Source: Argentina anserina
Taxonomy: Eukaryota > Streptophyta > Magnoliopsida > Rosales > Rosaceae
Length of the DNA: 64,000 nucleotides
NCBI RefSeq assembly: GCF_933775445.1
Contig: NC_065875.1
Span: forward strand, 6,337,001-6,401,000
Direction of reading: 5' to 3'
The notes under the pieces were generated by a model that saw only the letters and a list, made by a program, of their open reading frames with translations, had not been told where the DNA came from and searched no databases. Within the stretch, counting starts at the first letter, position 1. Each line of letters starts with the position of its first letter. A program made the position numbers and the translations under genes. Below, in pieces: positions 24,155 through 35,802 of the stretch.

Positions 24155-27100
24155 ATGCTGCAGTGCTCTAAAACCTCGATATCAGCCGCAGCCGCAGCCG
24201 CAGCCGCTTTCTCGTTCTCTCTTCTCCGCCGTAACCGAAACTCTCCCTCACTCTCCACTTTGACTCCTCCGCCGTACCGGAAATCCTTCTCCTCCCTACC
24301 TCCGCCGCCATCTTCCGCCGCTATGCCGCCGGCCGCCGCCGCCATGGCGTCCTATCCTAAAGACGACGCTTACCTCGCTAGCGTGATTCCCAAGCGCATC
24401 GAGCTCTTCAAGGCCATCCAGGCGCAGCAGCTCGCCGAGCGTCAGGCTCTCCCTTCCGATCCTATCAAGTGAGTCTTCTTCAAACCCTAAACCCTAAGAC
24501 CTTCAGTGTTGCTGTGTGTGAGTGGATTTTGGTTCTGTTTGAGTATTGTTATCGAACTCTAAGCCCTAGCTGAGACCATCGGCGGTGGTCTGTGTTGATT
24601 TAGGGATGGAATTTGATTCTGTTGTGGACTTTTTGGCTTGGTTTTTAGGATTACATTGAAGGACGGGAATGTGAAGGAGGGGAAGAAGTGGGTGACTTCG
24701 CCGTTCGACGTTGCGAAGGAGATTTCAAAGAGCTTGGCGTCGAATGCGTTGATTTCTTCGGTCAATGGAGTGCTGTGGGACATGAGCAGGCCTCTGGAGG
24801 GTGACTGTGACTTGAAGCTGTATACTTTCGACGAAGATGAAGGGAGGGACACTTTCTGGCATTCCAGCGCGCACATTCTCGGAGAGGTAGTGAGGCTTTT
24901 ATTTTCGAATGTTTATGTGTGTTTTGATTGAGTTGCAGTGATGGAATTTCGATTTTGGTTGCAGGCGCTTGAAGCGGAGTATGGTTGCAAGCTGTGTATA
25001 GGTCCTTGCACAACTAGAGGAGAGGTATTCTGATTTTGTTTGGTTGTGCCTTTTATTTCGTGACTACTGAATACTCATTTGAGTAACTTATGGAATGTTT
25101 GAATTTAATGACAGGGTTTCTATTATGATGCATTTTACGGAGATTTGGGATTGAATGAGGACCACTTCAAGAAAATTGTATCAGGAGCAGACAAGGCTGT
25201 TAAGGTATGTTTATTATCTTGTAAGAAAATTCATGCAAAGTTACCTTTGTTTAGGAAACTATTTCACCTTAATGGATTGCGAATGACATTAGGTGTTGCA
25301 ATATTATACTCTTGACTTTTTATTTGTATTATTCTTCCAGGACAAACAGCCATTTGAGCGCATTGAAGTATCGAAGGATCAGGCACTTGAGATTTTTTCT
25401 GATAATGCATTTAAGGTAAGTGAAGCTGCCAATTAGTTTCTTTTTAATTGGTTGAGTTTAACTAGTTTGTTCATGCTTTACCCACTTCAAATATGTTTTG
25501 TTTTTTCTTTGCTCTACTTCCACCAGGTTGAAATCATCAATGATCTTCCAGCTGACAAAACTATCACCGTCTACAGATGTGGCCCCTTAGTTGACTTGTG
25601 TCGTGGACCACACATACCGAACACATCGTTTGTCAAAGCGTTTGCATGTTTGAAAGTATGTTAATATGTCATTTCTGAGATGTACCTTCTGATTTGTTAT
25701 TACTGGCTTAGATAGTCTGTATGTTTGATCTGTGAATTTGTAACTCCAGGCTTCATCTGCTTACTGGAGAGGAAATAAAGATCGTGAAAGCTTACAGAGA
25801 GTTTACGGAATATCTTATCCTGATAAGAAAAGATTGCAGGTGATATTATATTTGTCTTCTGGCAACTTTGGCTTTGGTTTACTTATCTCATTTCTTAGTT
25901 CTGTCAGCTGCTTAAGCTGAGTTTGTTACTGTGGTTAGAATATAAAGTTCCTTGTGCTCATTGTTGCACTAAGTACCCAAATGGCATTTTGGACAAAAAT
26001 GTGTAAGGATCTAATTCAATGCTACATGATGACATTTAACTTGACCATTGCTTACAGATTGCAATTGTTTTGAAAAGGTTTCAGTCCGTTTCACATATGA
26101 AGGATAAATTGTGTTTTAACTAACTAAAATAGTACAATCGGTAGTTGAAAGGGTAATTTATAGATTACACCATGCGAACTTAAACCTGGTTTCCTACATT
26201 AATCCATTGAAGCTGCATAAAGTCAAATGATGGCATGCTGTTGAAGACATGTCATGTTGTTTCAAACATGAGCTTAACCTGTAATCAATCCGTATAAAAC
26301 AATGAATGCTACCGTAAACAATTGGTTGAAAAAAATATATTTTATAGTCATCATAGAAAATCTTTAGAAGCTATGCCTATGAATTTTTGTGTTTATCAGA
26401 CCTAAAAGTATGTCATTCTTCCTAATGTGGACTTCCTTTTTTTAGGAATATCTCAAGAATCTGGAAGAAGCCAAGAAATATGATCATAGATTGTTAGGTA
26501 CAAAGCAGGAGCTGTTCTTTAATCACCCACTTAGGTATGTTCTGGATTTATATATCTTTATTGTTTTAATTGGCTAAGATTGTTTATTATTTAATAATCT
26601 AATATATACTTTTGTCAAATTCAGTCCAGGAAGTTGGTTCTTCCTGCCCAATGGGACCCGGATTTATAACAAGCTTATGGACTTCATAAAAAATCAATAC
26701 AGACAAAGAGGATACCAAGAGGTTAATGAATTTTCAGTTGTTCTGTCGTCCCATTAATCTTTAATGATTTGTACTTAGTTTTACTTTTCTTGGGTAGGTT
26801 ATATCGCCAAACATGTACAATATGCAACTCTGGGAAACATCTGGTCATGCTGCGAATTACAAGGATAATATGTTTGTCTTTGAGGTGAGTTTTTTATATA
26901 ACTTCTACATATTCATGTTGGAGCACCTTGTGAAAACCCCCTCGTGCTTAAATGCAATCTGTCTGTCAGGATCAAGGAAATGGAAAACAAATTAATGATA
27001 TATAATGACTAGAGATTGTTTTTTATTTGTGTGCGTGGATGTATTTTTTCTGGGGAAGTTTGTAATGCTGGTTGATTCATAAACAGGCTTTATTGCTCAA

Positions 27101-30100
27101 TATATAAGTAATGTTGAACTCATTGTAGGAAATGATTACTTATTTCAGTAGCTAGGAATTAGTTTTAGCTCGATTTGGTGTTGCATATGATGAATTGTAA
27201 TAACTATTTTCTACTACAGATTGAGAAACAAGAGTTTGGATTGAAGCCCATGAATTGTCCGGGGCATTGTTTAATGTTTCAGCACAGAGTTCGTTCCTAT
27301 AGAGGTCAAGTATCATCTTTTGTTCTGATTTTTCATTTTCTTGCCAGATGGTCAAATCAATACGTATTCATGTTCATCATAGGCATTGATTATTGTTTTT
27401 TGTTATTATTTTAAAGAACTTCCTCTTAGAATGGCTGACTTTGGGGTGTTGCACCGGAATGAGGCCAGTGGAGCTCTCACCGGGTTAACTCGCGTCAGGA
27501 GGTTTCAGCAGGTTCGACTATCTGATTGATATACTTATTTGTGGATTTATACTTTTTACTTCTTTCTCTTTTTTACTCATCCAGTTGTATGTTTGTGATC
27601 ATTTGACCAACTTTTGCTCACTTACGTTCCAGGATGATGCACATATCTTCTGCAGGGAATCTCAAGTGAGTTAAACATAATTGATTCTCCACATCACTAT
27701 TAAAATATTTCAGGCTTTGTTTCGATTGCTGGACTCATATGTGGTTCTTTTCTTTTCAGATAAAAGATGAAGTTAAGGGTGTCTTAGATTTCATCCAGTA
27801 CACCTACGATATATTTGGTTTCACTTTTGATCTGAAGCTATCTACAGTAAGATGTCCCTAATAATGCATCTTTTTTGTGATTCTGATGTCTTTCTCTTTG
27901 AAGGAGTTCAGCTTCATTGTATGTGTGCAATAATTAGTTTCTTGTGTGTTGCAGAGGCCAGAAAAGTACCTTGGAGATATAGAAACATGGGAGAAAGCTG
28001 AGGCAGCGCTGACAGACGCGTTAAACGAATTTAAAAACGAATTTGGCAAAGACTGGCAGGTACTTTTTATAATGCTCTAGTTGCCTCTAGGCACCTACCT
28101 AATGCTTTAATTGATTACACGTCTAGTGTGTATTTTTATGGTAAAAGGCACATCATGGCAATATTATTAATGTATGAAATTTAGATAATGGTTTTGCTGG
28201 TACGTGGAGCTAGATGGATATGGTTGGAGTTTTGATTCCATTAACCTGGGCCTAGAGTAGAATGCCAAACTTTTGTGGCTGATGTTGTGTTGTTTAGGGT
28301 CCATTATCTATTTATTTATAAGAGTACTCCTGTAGCTGCCTCAGATTTATTGTTTGGCTACGGAGTTTCACATTTGATCATGTTACAGATAAATGAAGGG
28401 GATGGTGCGTTTTATGGACCAAAGATAGATATCAGTGTATCTGATGCATTGAACAGGAAATTTCAGTGTGCAACGTTACAGGTATGTTGTCATCAGTTTT
28501 CCTGTCCAGTGATCCTTTTATTTTGTTTTCTCATTATTTCTGTAATTGTTTTGGGGAAAAACTGTTGGTTGCAGCTGGATTTTCAGCTTCCTGCTCGCTT
28601 TGAGCTGTATTACTCAGCAGAGGGGGAAGAAGGCAAAAGGGAGGCACCTGTTATGATACATAGAGCCATTTTGGGTTCTGTTGAGCGTATGTTTGCTATA
28701 CTGTTGGAGCACTATAAGGGGAAATGGCCGTTCTGGCTTAGTCCTCGTCAGGCAATAGTTTGCCCCGTCTCTGATAAGTCTCAGCCCTATGCTCAACAGG
28801 TACTTCAAAAAAAATATTTCCTGTTTTTTTAAATATCAGGTTTTGATTCTTTTTTTTTTGTCCTCTTTCAATTATTCAATAATATACTTCAAAATTTCAC
28901 TAACTTTTTTGTGGTTCTCCTTTTAAGGAATTATACAATATGTACATTAATTTTATTAGATATATAGGTTCAACATACTTTACATTCTATATTCATGGAG
29001 TGCTGACATGTGCTTCTTCCCTAAGAAGTAATCAATCTTAGTAGTGGTGTTCTTTGAGATCTGTTGCTTTGTTATGTGTCTTCTAAATTAAGTCAATCAC
29101 TTCAACACTCAAGGCCAGCTTGCACAATTTGCAGTCCTAACACTAAATTAGTTGAGTAGGTTCTCATAGCTAGCTAATTGCCAAGCTAGAGCCGATTACT
29201 ATATGGTATGAAAAGTTATTTAGCAGTTCTGGTTATGCCTGAATCATAGCCAAGTCAAAAAGTGATATAGTTTGCAGAAACCAGACAGGCTAAATTAATA
29301 TCTCCCGCAACATCAATCTGAGAAATAAGCTGGTTGCTCTCAGCAATAGTTCTTGCTATTTTTTTTCCGACAATGTAATAGTTTCTTGCACTTGATTTAT
29401 GTTTCTCTTCTTAAGTTTATTTGAATTTAAATAAAAAAAATGTTACATGAGACTTAGTTGGGGACATTTTTTTGAATTTTTTGTAGGTCCGGGACAGAAT
29501 CTTTCAGGCAGGTTATTTTGTTGATGTTGACACTAGTGACCGGACCATTCAGAAAAAGGTTTGGATTCATAATTGTGTCGTAATGTATCATATTTGTTTT
29601 ATTTTTTATTTTTTACTTATTGAAGGTCCATAGGTCATGCAAGCTCTCTCCCTCCCATATGAAGCAAATGAATCTTGGCAATGAGATTGTTAACTATCTA
29701 TTAGATTCTTTCCGCCCAAAGAATATGATGATTGTTCTTCTGTTGCTTCACATGTCAATTTATTGTTACTGAAGAACCGAGCTCCTAATTCGTTGGGGTT
29801 GTTTGTTTTTGCAGGTACGAGAAGCTCAAATGGCACAATACAACTACATTTTAGTTGTGGGCGAGGAGGAAGTCAAAACTGGACAGGTTATCCCACTATT
29901 ATTCGTTTAAATCTTAATGTTGCATTTCACCCTATTTGCAGTTTTCTGGCGCAAAAACATTGTTCAATTCCTTTTATAACATTCTCTTTTACTTACCGGG
30001 ACTAAGCTTTGTATGGGGAGCATGGTTTACATACAAGAAAATTATAATTGACATAACACCATTATGTGCATGGTAGGCATGATAAATTTTTGTTAAAAGT

Positions 30101-30221
30101 AAGAAGTTACTCTTTTATTGTTCAGGTGAGTGTACGGGTTAGAGATAAGGCAGACTCCATTGTAAAGACCATGGATGACCTACTCCAAGAATTTAAGGAA
30201 AATGTGGAATCTTTTCGTTGA
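24155..30221 (+). CDS. Threonyl-tRNA synthetase, 20 exons, possible dual-start
   Basis: Charges tRNA-Thr with threonine. Exons: 24155-24468, 24649-24886, 24965-25024, 25115-25204, 25341-25415, 25527-25655, 25750-25839, 26446-26534, 26625-26721, 26798-26884, 27220-27304, 27417-27511, 27633-27665, 27760-27846, 27955-28059, 28389-28481, 28575-28799, 29487-29558, 29815-29886 and 30126-30221. All are GT-AG, giving 743 aa. Residues 1 to about 60 form an Ala/Ser/Arg-rich transit peptide. A TGS-like domain follows ([14 protein letters not shown]). The editing domain has HSSAH and DLCRGPH. The class II core has MNCPGHC with the zinc Cys, motif 2 [19 protein letters not shown] and motif 3 [19 protein letters not shown]. 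The C-terminal anticodon domain has [14 protein letters not shown]. In-frame ATGs at 24323 and 24344, the latter in a strong context (GCCATGG), could give a cytosolic form. Confidence 0.96.
24482..24497 (+). promoter_or_regulatory. Double telo-box in intron 1 of the synthetase
   Basis: AAACCCTAAACCCTAA lies 13 bases into the first intron. Telo-boxes (AAACCCTA) occur near the transcription start or in first introns of many plant genes for the translation apparatus. Together with the upstream site II motifs this fits growth-linked expression. Function is inferred. Confidence 0.5.
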
Positions 30222-31170
30222 ACTTTTCTAAAGAAGAATGCTGAAAGTAATTGTAGACTTCTATCAAATGAACACGCATGAGGGCTTTTTCGGATACTGA
30301 ATTGTCTGATATACTATTACTACAATGGATTGTACTGGTGTATTCACGTTTTGCAGATTCAAATGTTGTTGAAGCGTTTGCCATCTTGTACACTTTGCTC
30401 CTGTGTAGTTTAATTTTTTGCCGCCTTCATTTTTTTATTTTTTATCGAGTGTTCTAGGCTTGGTCAGATTGCTTTAGTACGGCGCTTTGATGGGTAGGGA
30501 TTCATTTATCAGATCATCTTACCATTTAGTGTTTCAACCGTTTTATTATTATTATTATTTTCTTTTTTGAAGGAGTAGTGTTTATCTATAATTTGCTATT
30601 TTAATGGAGTATACAGCCTAAAACATAAAAAGTGCGTTTAAGCCTGCATTTTACAAATTTGAGAAGTGGAGAACCGGACTTTTGAATTGTTCCCGATCTT
30701 TGTGCAAGTAACGGTACATAGTGTTAATTTCATCAGATTTTATCTTTAATTTATTTTCCATCGTGTCTACTTCGAACTAGATTATAATACCTTTTCTTAA
30801 TTTTTCATTCCAGAATGCATCTTACTATCATGTCAGATTAGTATTCCGGGGTCTGCTCTTCCCTTTGTGCTGCCTTACACCTAGACAACTGATTTTATTT
30901 AGCAAAACCAAAAAAAAAAAACGTATTAAATACAAGAACTGATCTCAATACATGTTTTCCTATGGAATGGAATTAGAATTGCATCTTCAAATTGGAATGC
31001 ACGGAAGAAAATCGGCACGATTTATATTGTGCCCTGGCCCTAGCTAGCATGCAGTATTTGATCAGGAATATTTTATGTCACCACCCTGTCCCGGAACTAT
31101 AATCATGATCTATAGTTTGGAAACCCTCCATTCCGGATTTTCTGTTATACACACTACTATCCCAATTACA
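30222..31170. other. 3' flank of synthetase and start of the F-box duplication
   Basis: 30222 to about 30450 is the synthetase 3' UTR region. An ATT tract lies at 30543-30560. 30604-30680 (GGAGTATACAGCCTAAA ... CAAATTTGAGAAGTGGAGA) matches 32553-32625, marking the upstream part of a duplicated unit whose other members are the two F-box remnants. Confidence 0.55.
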
Positions 31171-32280
31171 ATGGCAGATGATCAGAATTGCTGCATCATA
31201 AAGAGAACACAACAGTGCAAATCAAACTGGTCCGAGCTCCCACTTGAAATCCCAGAGTTGATATTGAAAAGGCTTGCGTCGATCATTGCCATCCTTCGCT
31301 TCAAAGGAGTTTGCTCTTCGTGGATATATGCTGCAAACTCTTACATCGCTGCATCTTATAACAAGCCCTTGCCTCAATCTCCATAGCTCGTGCTTGGTAA
31401 GGGTCAAGAAGACGTACAACAGTTTTCGGTTTTTCAGTCTAGAAGAGAACAAGGTTTATACCATCGAGAACAAACTATTTGAAGGTCGTTTTATAGGCTC
31501 ATCACATAAGTGGCTGACTGGGTGGTGAATATGAACAAGTCTTCAACCATCAATCTTCTAACAGTTTCAGGTGAAAGCATTCAATTCCCTAATATTCGAG
31601 CTTTTGGTAATGGATTTTCCAACTTATCTAGTTGTCAGCTATTGAATGTAGTCCTTTCCTCGGAGCCATCGCCGGAATAAGTTCTTTTTGACGATTCGCA
31701 CTATGAATTACCTCGCAACCTTTAATTTAAGCATGAAGACAACGCATGGAGTATTTTGCTCCTTCAGCCTTTCTGTGGGGAGATTTATTGTATTTAAAAA
31801 TGGCAAACTATTTTCATTAATGGGCAACAGTGCAGTTCATATGATACCGACCGTGACAAATCTCTTCATGATCGATTAACTATATATATACTCGGACGGA
31901 GCTGGCCGTTTTCGTGTGCATGTGATGAGGGTTTTGATTGGGAGCTTGAGTGATTTTGTATGATCACAAAAGTATATTTTGAGGTCTATAAGATGAGTTT
32001 CACGCTTAGATCAGATGCTTATAATATCGCTTCGTGGGAGAGAGTGGAAAGTTGAAGTCACAATCTATGATTTGGTGTCGGAATCAATCTCCGATGGTAT
32101 TATCAGCTACAGATTATACAGGGTTCAAAGAAAACTCATAATAGCCGGGGCCGTGTTTTCATGTACAACTTGCAAGTTAAAATTGTAAAGCCATGTTTCA
32201 GCGAATTATATGAGTCCAAAACGGATCAAGATTCGTTCTGGATCGCTCCCAATTTGTCCTTGAAGTAGGAATTTGTCTTT
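31171..32280 (+). pseudogene. F-box protein of the DUF295 (KIB-like) family, copy 1, broken
   Basis: The ATG at 31171 opens MADDQNCCIIKRTQQ and an F-box (WSELPLEIPELILKRLASI ... FKGVCSSWIYA). F-box proteins recruit substrates to SCF ubiquitin ligases. At 31384 a TAG replaces an expected Trp codon (QSP*LVLGKG). After that the DUF295-like text continues in shifting frames: NKSSTINLLTVSGESIQFP at about 31535, VLFDDSHYELPRNL at about 31680, and DGAGRFRVHVM at about 31900. The region ends near LEVGICLC at 32280. Intact family members have about 350-400 aa in one exon, and the decayed region has about that length. Confidence 0.75.
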
Positions 32281-32646
32281 GCTAAAACTCATGTATTCGA
32301 TTTAGTTGTTTATATGCTAAATTTAATAAGTGGGTAGTCGTTTCAATAATGCAGATAATTAAGATATTTTGGTATCTAGTTAACATCAATGAAAAGCCAC
32401 TAAATAGAAACAAGTTAACAAGTAGTCGATCAAAACTGACAATCTTTTCTTGTCTATATTTCACCAAATTAACCTTCAAAATTATTAAACTTCCAACTTT
32501 GATTTAAAGTTGTGGTTTCCGTTACGAAAATGCTAATGTTAGTCCTAGTGTTGGAGTATACACAGCCTAAATTTAATTTGAAGCTTTAAAGCCATGCATA
32601 CAAATTTGAAAAGTTGAGATCTTAACTACAACAAACTTGAGATATC

Positions 32647-33506
32647 TGTAGACACATGAAATTTAATGAAGTAAATCATCTTCATTAAATAATTAAATCG
32701 ATCAAGAATCCAACAAAATTGCACACGTGACCCAAAAGTCAACAAAGTTAGTGCAGATCTGAATAAAACTCGTGTCAGCACATAAATTGATGATCTTAAT
32801 CGAAGCTACGTGATTCCGACTTAAATCGGAAATTGAATGTCATTGACGATTCGAAATGGTAATTGGACATTTGATTAAATTAATAAATTCTTTAACGGTT
32901 ATAATTAAATCAATTATTTGAATATGTTTAATTTAGTTATGAGAATAACTAATTTTAAATTAATCAGAAAAATACATATTGATTTAATTATATAATTAAA
33001 GGAATTTATTATTTTAGTATCATTAAAATATTCTATTAAAAAGAAGCTTTGACACTATAAATATCTATTCCAACATGAAGAGGGGGAGCGGAGAAGAAGA
33101 GAGAAAATCACTTGAGCAAGATCACTCTCGAGAAATCCCGAAGTCTCCTAAGTCCACGAAGAACCGTCAAGCTACCAAATCGCTTGTTCTTCATCAAATC
33201 CAAAATCCAAACTCAAGTCCACGAAGAATCATCAAGCTACCAAATCGCTCGTTCTTCATCAAATCCAAATCCAAACTCAAGTCCACGAAGAATCGTCAAG
33301 CTACCAAATGGCTCGTTCTTCATCAAATCCAAATCCAAATTCAAATTCTCAAGATCAAGTGCATGTCACCCTTGAGCCAAATCACATACGGAGATAGAAT
33401 CAGAGGAGTTCACAAAGATTGTAACCTCGCGCTTGATTATCAATAAATCACATTTTATTTGTACACGTGTCTGCATTATTATTTGTTTTCAGATTCTCGT
33501 TCTACA
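32647..33506 (+). repeat. Probable solo LTR between the two F-box copies
   Basis: The segment starts TGTAGACACATGAA and ends TTCTCGTTCTACA, giving perfect 6-bp inverted termini TGTAGA/TCTACA and 860 bp. It has LTR-like layout: an AT-rich first part, TATAAATA at 33055-33062, a leader, then CAATAAATCACATTTT as polyadenylation signal (33440-33455). The five-base flanks differ (atatc versus gtata), so the insertion is old or the ends are slightly off. An open frame at 33075-33446 is produced by internal tandem repeats and is not a recognised protein. Confidence 0.6.
33153..33353 (+). repeat. Three tandem copies of a 64-65 bp unit inside the LTR
   Basis: Copies begin TCCACGAAGAA at 33153, 33218 and 33282. 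Each includes CAAGCTACCAAAT, GTTCTTCATCAAATCC and a closing CCAAA-rich tract. The third ends with an extended CAAATTC stretch. The unit lies in the presumed transcribed leader of the LTR. Confidence 0.9.
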
Positions 33507-33712
33507 GTATAAAACCGATAAAATTTGATAGTCTAGAGGTACCAAAGTGAAAATAGTCACTCATTATTTTCTGTAATTAGGTAGAATTCAGTTGAGTAAA
33601 ATACCCTAGCCCTAGCTAGTAGTAGTTGATTATGTATTTATCACCGTCAAAATATATATATACTTGAAAAATTCTTCTCCCTTATTTGCTACGGACTGCT
33701 ATCCCATAAACA

Positions 33713-33859
33713 ATGGACAATGATCAGAATTGTTGCACCAAAAAGGGAACACAACAATCAGAATCAAAGTGGTCTAATCTCCCCATTGAAATCGCAGAGT
33801 TGGTCTCCATCACCACAATCCGATTCCTCAAACAAAGCCAGGCTTCCAATATTGGGTAA
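33713..33859 (+). pseudogene. F-box DUF295 family, copy 2, truncated N-terminal fragment
   Basis: MDNDQNCCTKKGTQQ followed by KWSNLPIEIAELV is a clear relative of copy 1 (MADDQNCCIIKRTQQ ... NWSELPLEIPELI). Compared with copy 1 about 18 bp encoding the end of F-box helix 1 are missing. The frame closes at TAA 33857-33859, where a LINE-tail-like repeat takes over. Upstream flanks also match: CCCTAGCCCTAGCTAG at 33603 corresponds to CCCTGGCCCTAGCTAG at 31033. The pair therefore arose by tandem duplication. Confidence 0.75.
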
Positions 33860-34805
33860 GTCAGGTATTTGAGCGATTGCTCGTTGGGATGAACATCTCC
33901 GACATGGCTAGACCATGACGAGCATGACTCAAAGATTTTTAGTATGACGATTAAAGAAGCAGGCGACAGATGATTATCAGATTCGACCATCCGAGTCCAA
34001 CGGTGCATTGGCCGACCATGATAGATTCCAACTATAGGGAGGCTTTCGGGGATCAACCTTAACAGATTTGCGAGGAGGTGGCAGCAATGTGACTTGGCTG
34101 GAACCTTTGGTGGCCTCTACTTTCCATGGTTCAACATCGTAATGATCTTGGTTAGGCTGGTGATCCGCTGCTCTTCGTGAGTTGTCCAACGACGGCGATA
34201 TTTTGATCATGGTGAGAGGATTTTGACGTTGTTGGGCAGCAGTCGGTGGAATGGGTCATGTTACTGATGTATAGGGAGCCGGCCGACGGTTTTTGTCTCA
34301 ACGAGAAGCAACGCTGGGCATAGAGGAGCCTGAGTGCCCACTGCTTTGGGTGGGTTGAGTAATTTCACCTGGGCCTTTTTGGGCTTAGGTATTGAGGCCC
34401 ACTCATTGTTGGGTCATGATCTACGACCTTAGAGGTTAGATGAAGTTATTTTGCTGTGTTTTCAGGTTCTCTTGTTATGTGTGGAATTCCACTCCAGGGT
34501 TTTCAATATTGAGATTACTTGGGTTTTTCTTGGGTATTTTCGCATGGCTCTTCAGTGGCCCACAAGGGCGTTCCATGTTCATAATGCCTGCCTAGAAGTT
34601 ACACTCTCCTCGGTAACCGACTTCTCTAGTTCCTTGGTGACAATTTGTGCCTCTCCTCAGAGATTCAGCATATGAATAGTTAGTTCTCTAGTTTAGGGTT
34701 TTGATTTTTCTGCACATTTTAAATTCTATCGTTGCCCGCGAAAGTGGAATATGTTCATGTTGTTTCGTACATTTTTTATTATTAATATATGACCTTATGT
34801 CGATT
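33860..34805 (+). repeat. Dispersed repeat, probable LINE 3' tail (copy 2)
   Basis: It shares ordered blocks with 15130-16200: GTGGCCCACAAGGGCGTTC, TTACACTCTCCTCGGTAACC, CAGAGATTCAGCATATGAAT and the end TATATGACCTTATGTCGATT followed by an A-rich stretch. It truncates F-box copy 2. Non-LTR origin is inferred from the 5' truncation and A-rich end. Confidence 0.6.
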
Positions 34806-35430
34806 CTCAAAATAAAAAAACTATATGTTCTCATATGGCTGATGGATCGATGTTGGTGTTAACAATTTAGATTACATAGGATGTAAATAAGATTATATGT
34901 CTTCATCTTATATCCAATTGGATTGAATCATATGGTTGCAAATTTTATTCCGATCGAAATTTTCGAAGGTGTTTGCTACTTTGAACCTTGTAACAACAAT
35001 TTAACGACAATAGTCTCAAGAGTTGGGTGAAAATAATAAATTCCACGTGACAGTTTTTCATTAGTACGAAAGATCACTGGACATTGTCACGTGGTCCTCT
35101 GGGAGGATTGAAAAATTTCTCACATAATACCAATTAACGTGGAAATTATATGGTATTTCATATTTATGATCCAAAACAGGGAATTAAAGTGCAAACAAAA
35201 ATCTGGAAAATAAAAAAGAAACAAAATGTGAAAAGAAAGAAGTTGGAAAAAAAAGTAGAAGGTTAGAACGAAAATAAAATTGGATATTTGGATAAGTATA
35301 ATTGGAGGCCTACTCAAATCAATATAACCCTTAAAAAATAGTCATCTATTTTTCAAATTATATAAAGAAGAAGAAGAATAAACAGATCTAATTAAAACAA
35401 GTTCCCCCTTTTCCAAAATGTAAAGAGGTT
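34806..35430. other. Intergenic AT-rich spacer
   Basis: No gene or repeat recognised. A region rich in AAAG/GAAA purine tracts lies at 35195-35290. Confidence 0.45.
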
Positions 35431-35631
35431 ATGGCTCACCTTTTTCTCTCGTTGATAACCCTAGTTGTGCTCTCCCTCTCTGGTGGAGTCGATGGTTCTC
35501 GAACTATCGGAGGCGGTAGAATATTTTGGGATGACAACCTTGGCTTGTCTCCGGCATCGAGGGGACTATGTCCTCCTTATGTGTTTCTTTCTCCCTGTCA
35601 ATCCAAGGCTGCGGAGGTGGACTGCGTTTGA
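35431..35631 (+). CDS. Small ORF with signal-peptide-like start, unknown
   Basis: A 66-residue frame MAHLFLSLITLVVLSLSGGV ... ending in AAEVDCV. It has a strongly hydrophobic N-terminus that looks like a signal peptide with possible cleavage after VDG. The mature part is short, with three Cys (LCPPY, SPCQS, VDCV). No family is recognised. A related 35-bp sequence (CTGCGGAGGTGGA) occurs at 35607 and again at 35760, so the area has a small internal duplication. It could be a secreted peptide or chance. Confidence 0.3.
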   Translation: MAHLFLSLITLVVLSLSGGVDGSRTIGGGRIFWDDNLGLSPASRGLCPPYVFLSPCQSKAAEVDCV

Positions 35632-35802
35632 AATCGTAATCTTCGATCTATACTAGGAACGACCATAGTTGCCGATGACTTGGTCGACTGTAGTGGTGGT
35701 TAATTGGCTGCTCTGACGGGGTTTGTGCCACTGATGGATGATGATACCGATCACAGTCTGCGGAGGTGGAGTGCTTTTGGGATCATAATCTCTTATCTAA
35801 CC

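Noticed and set aside
33977..34210. Open frame on the minus strand in the LINE-tail-like repeat
   Set aside because: Lies antisense in a dispersed repeat with GC-rich composition; probably chance.
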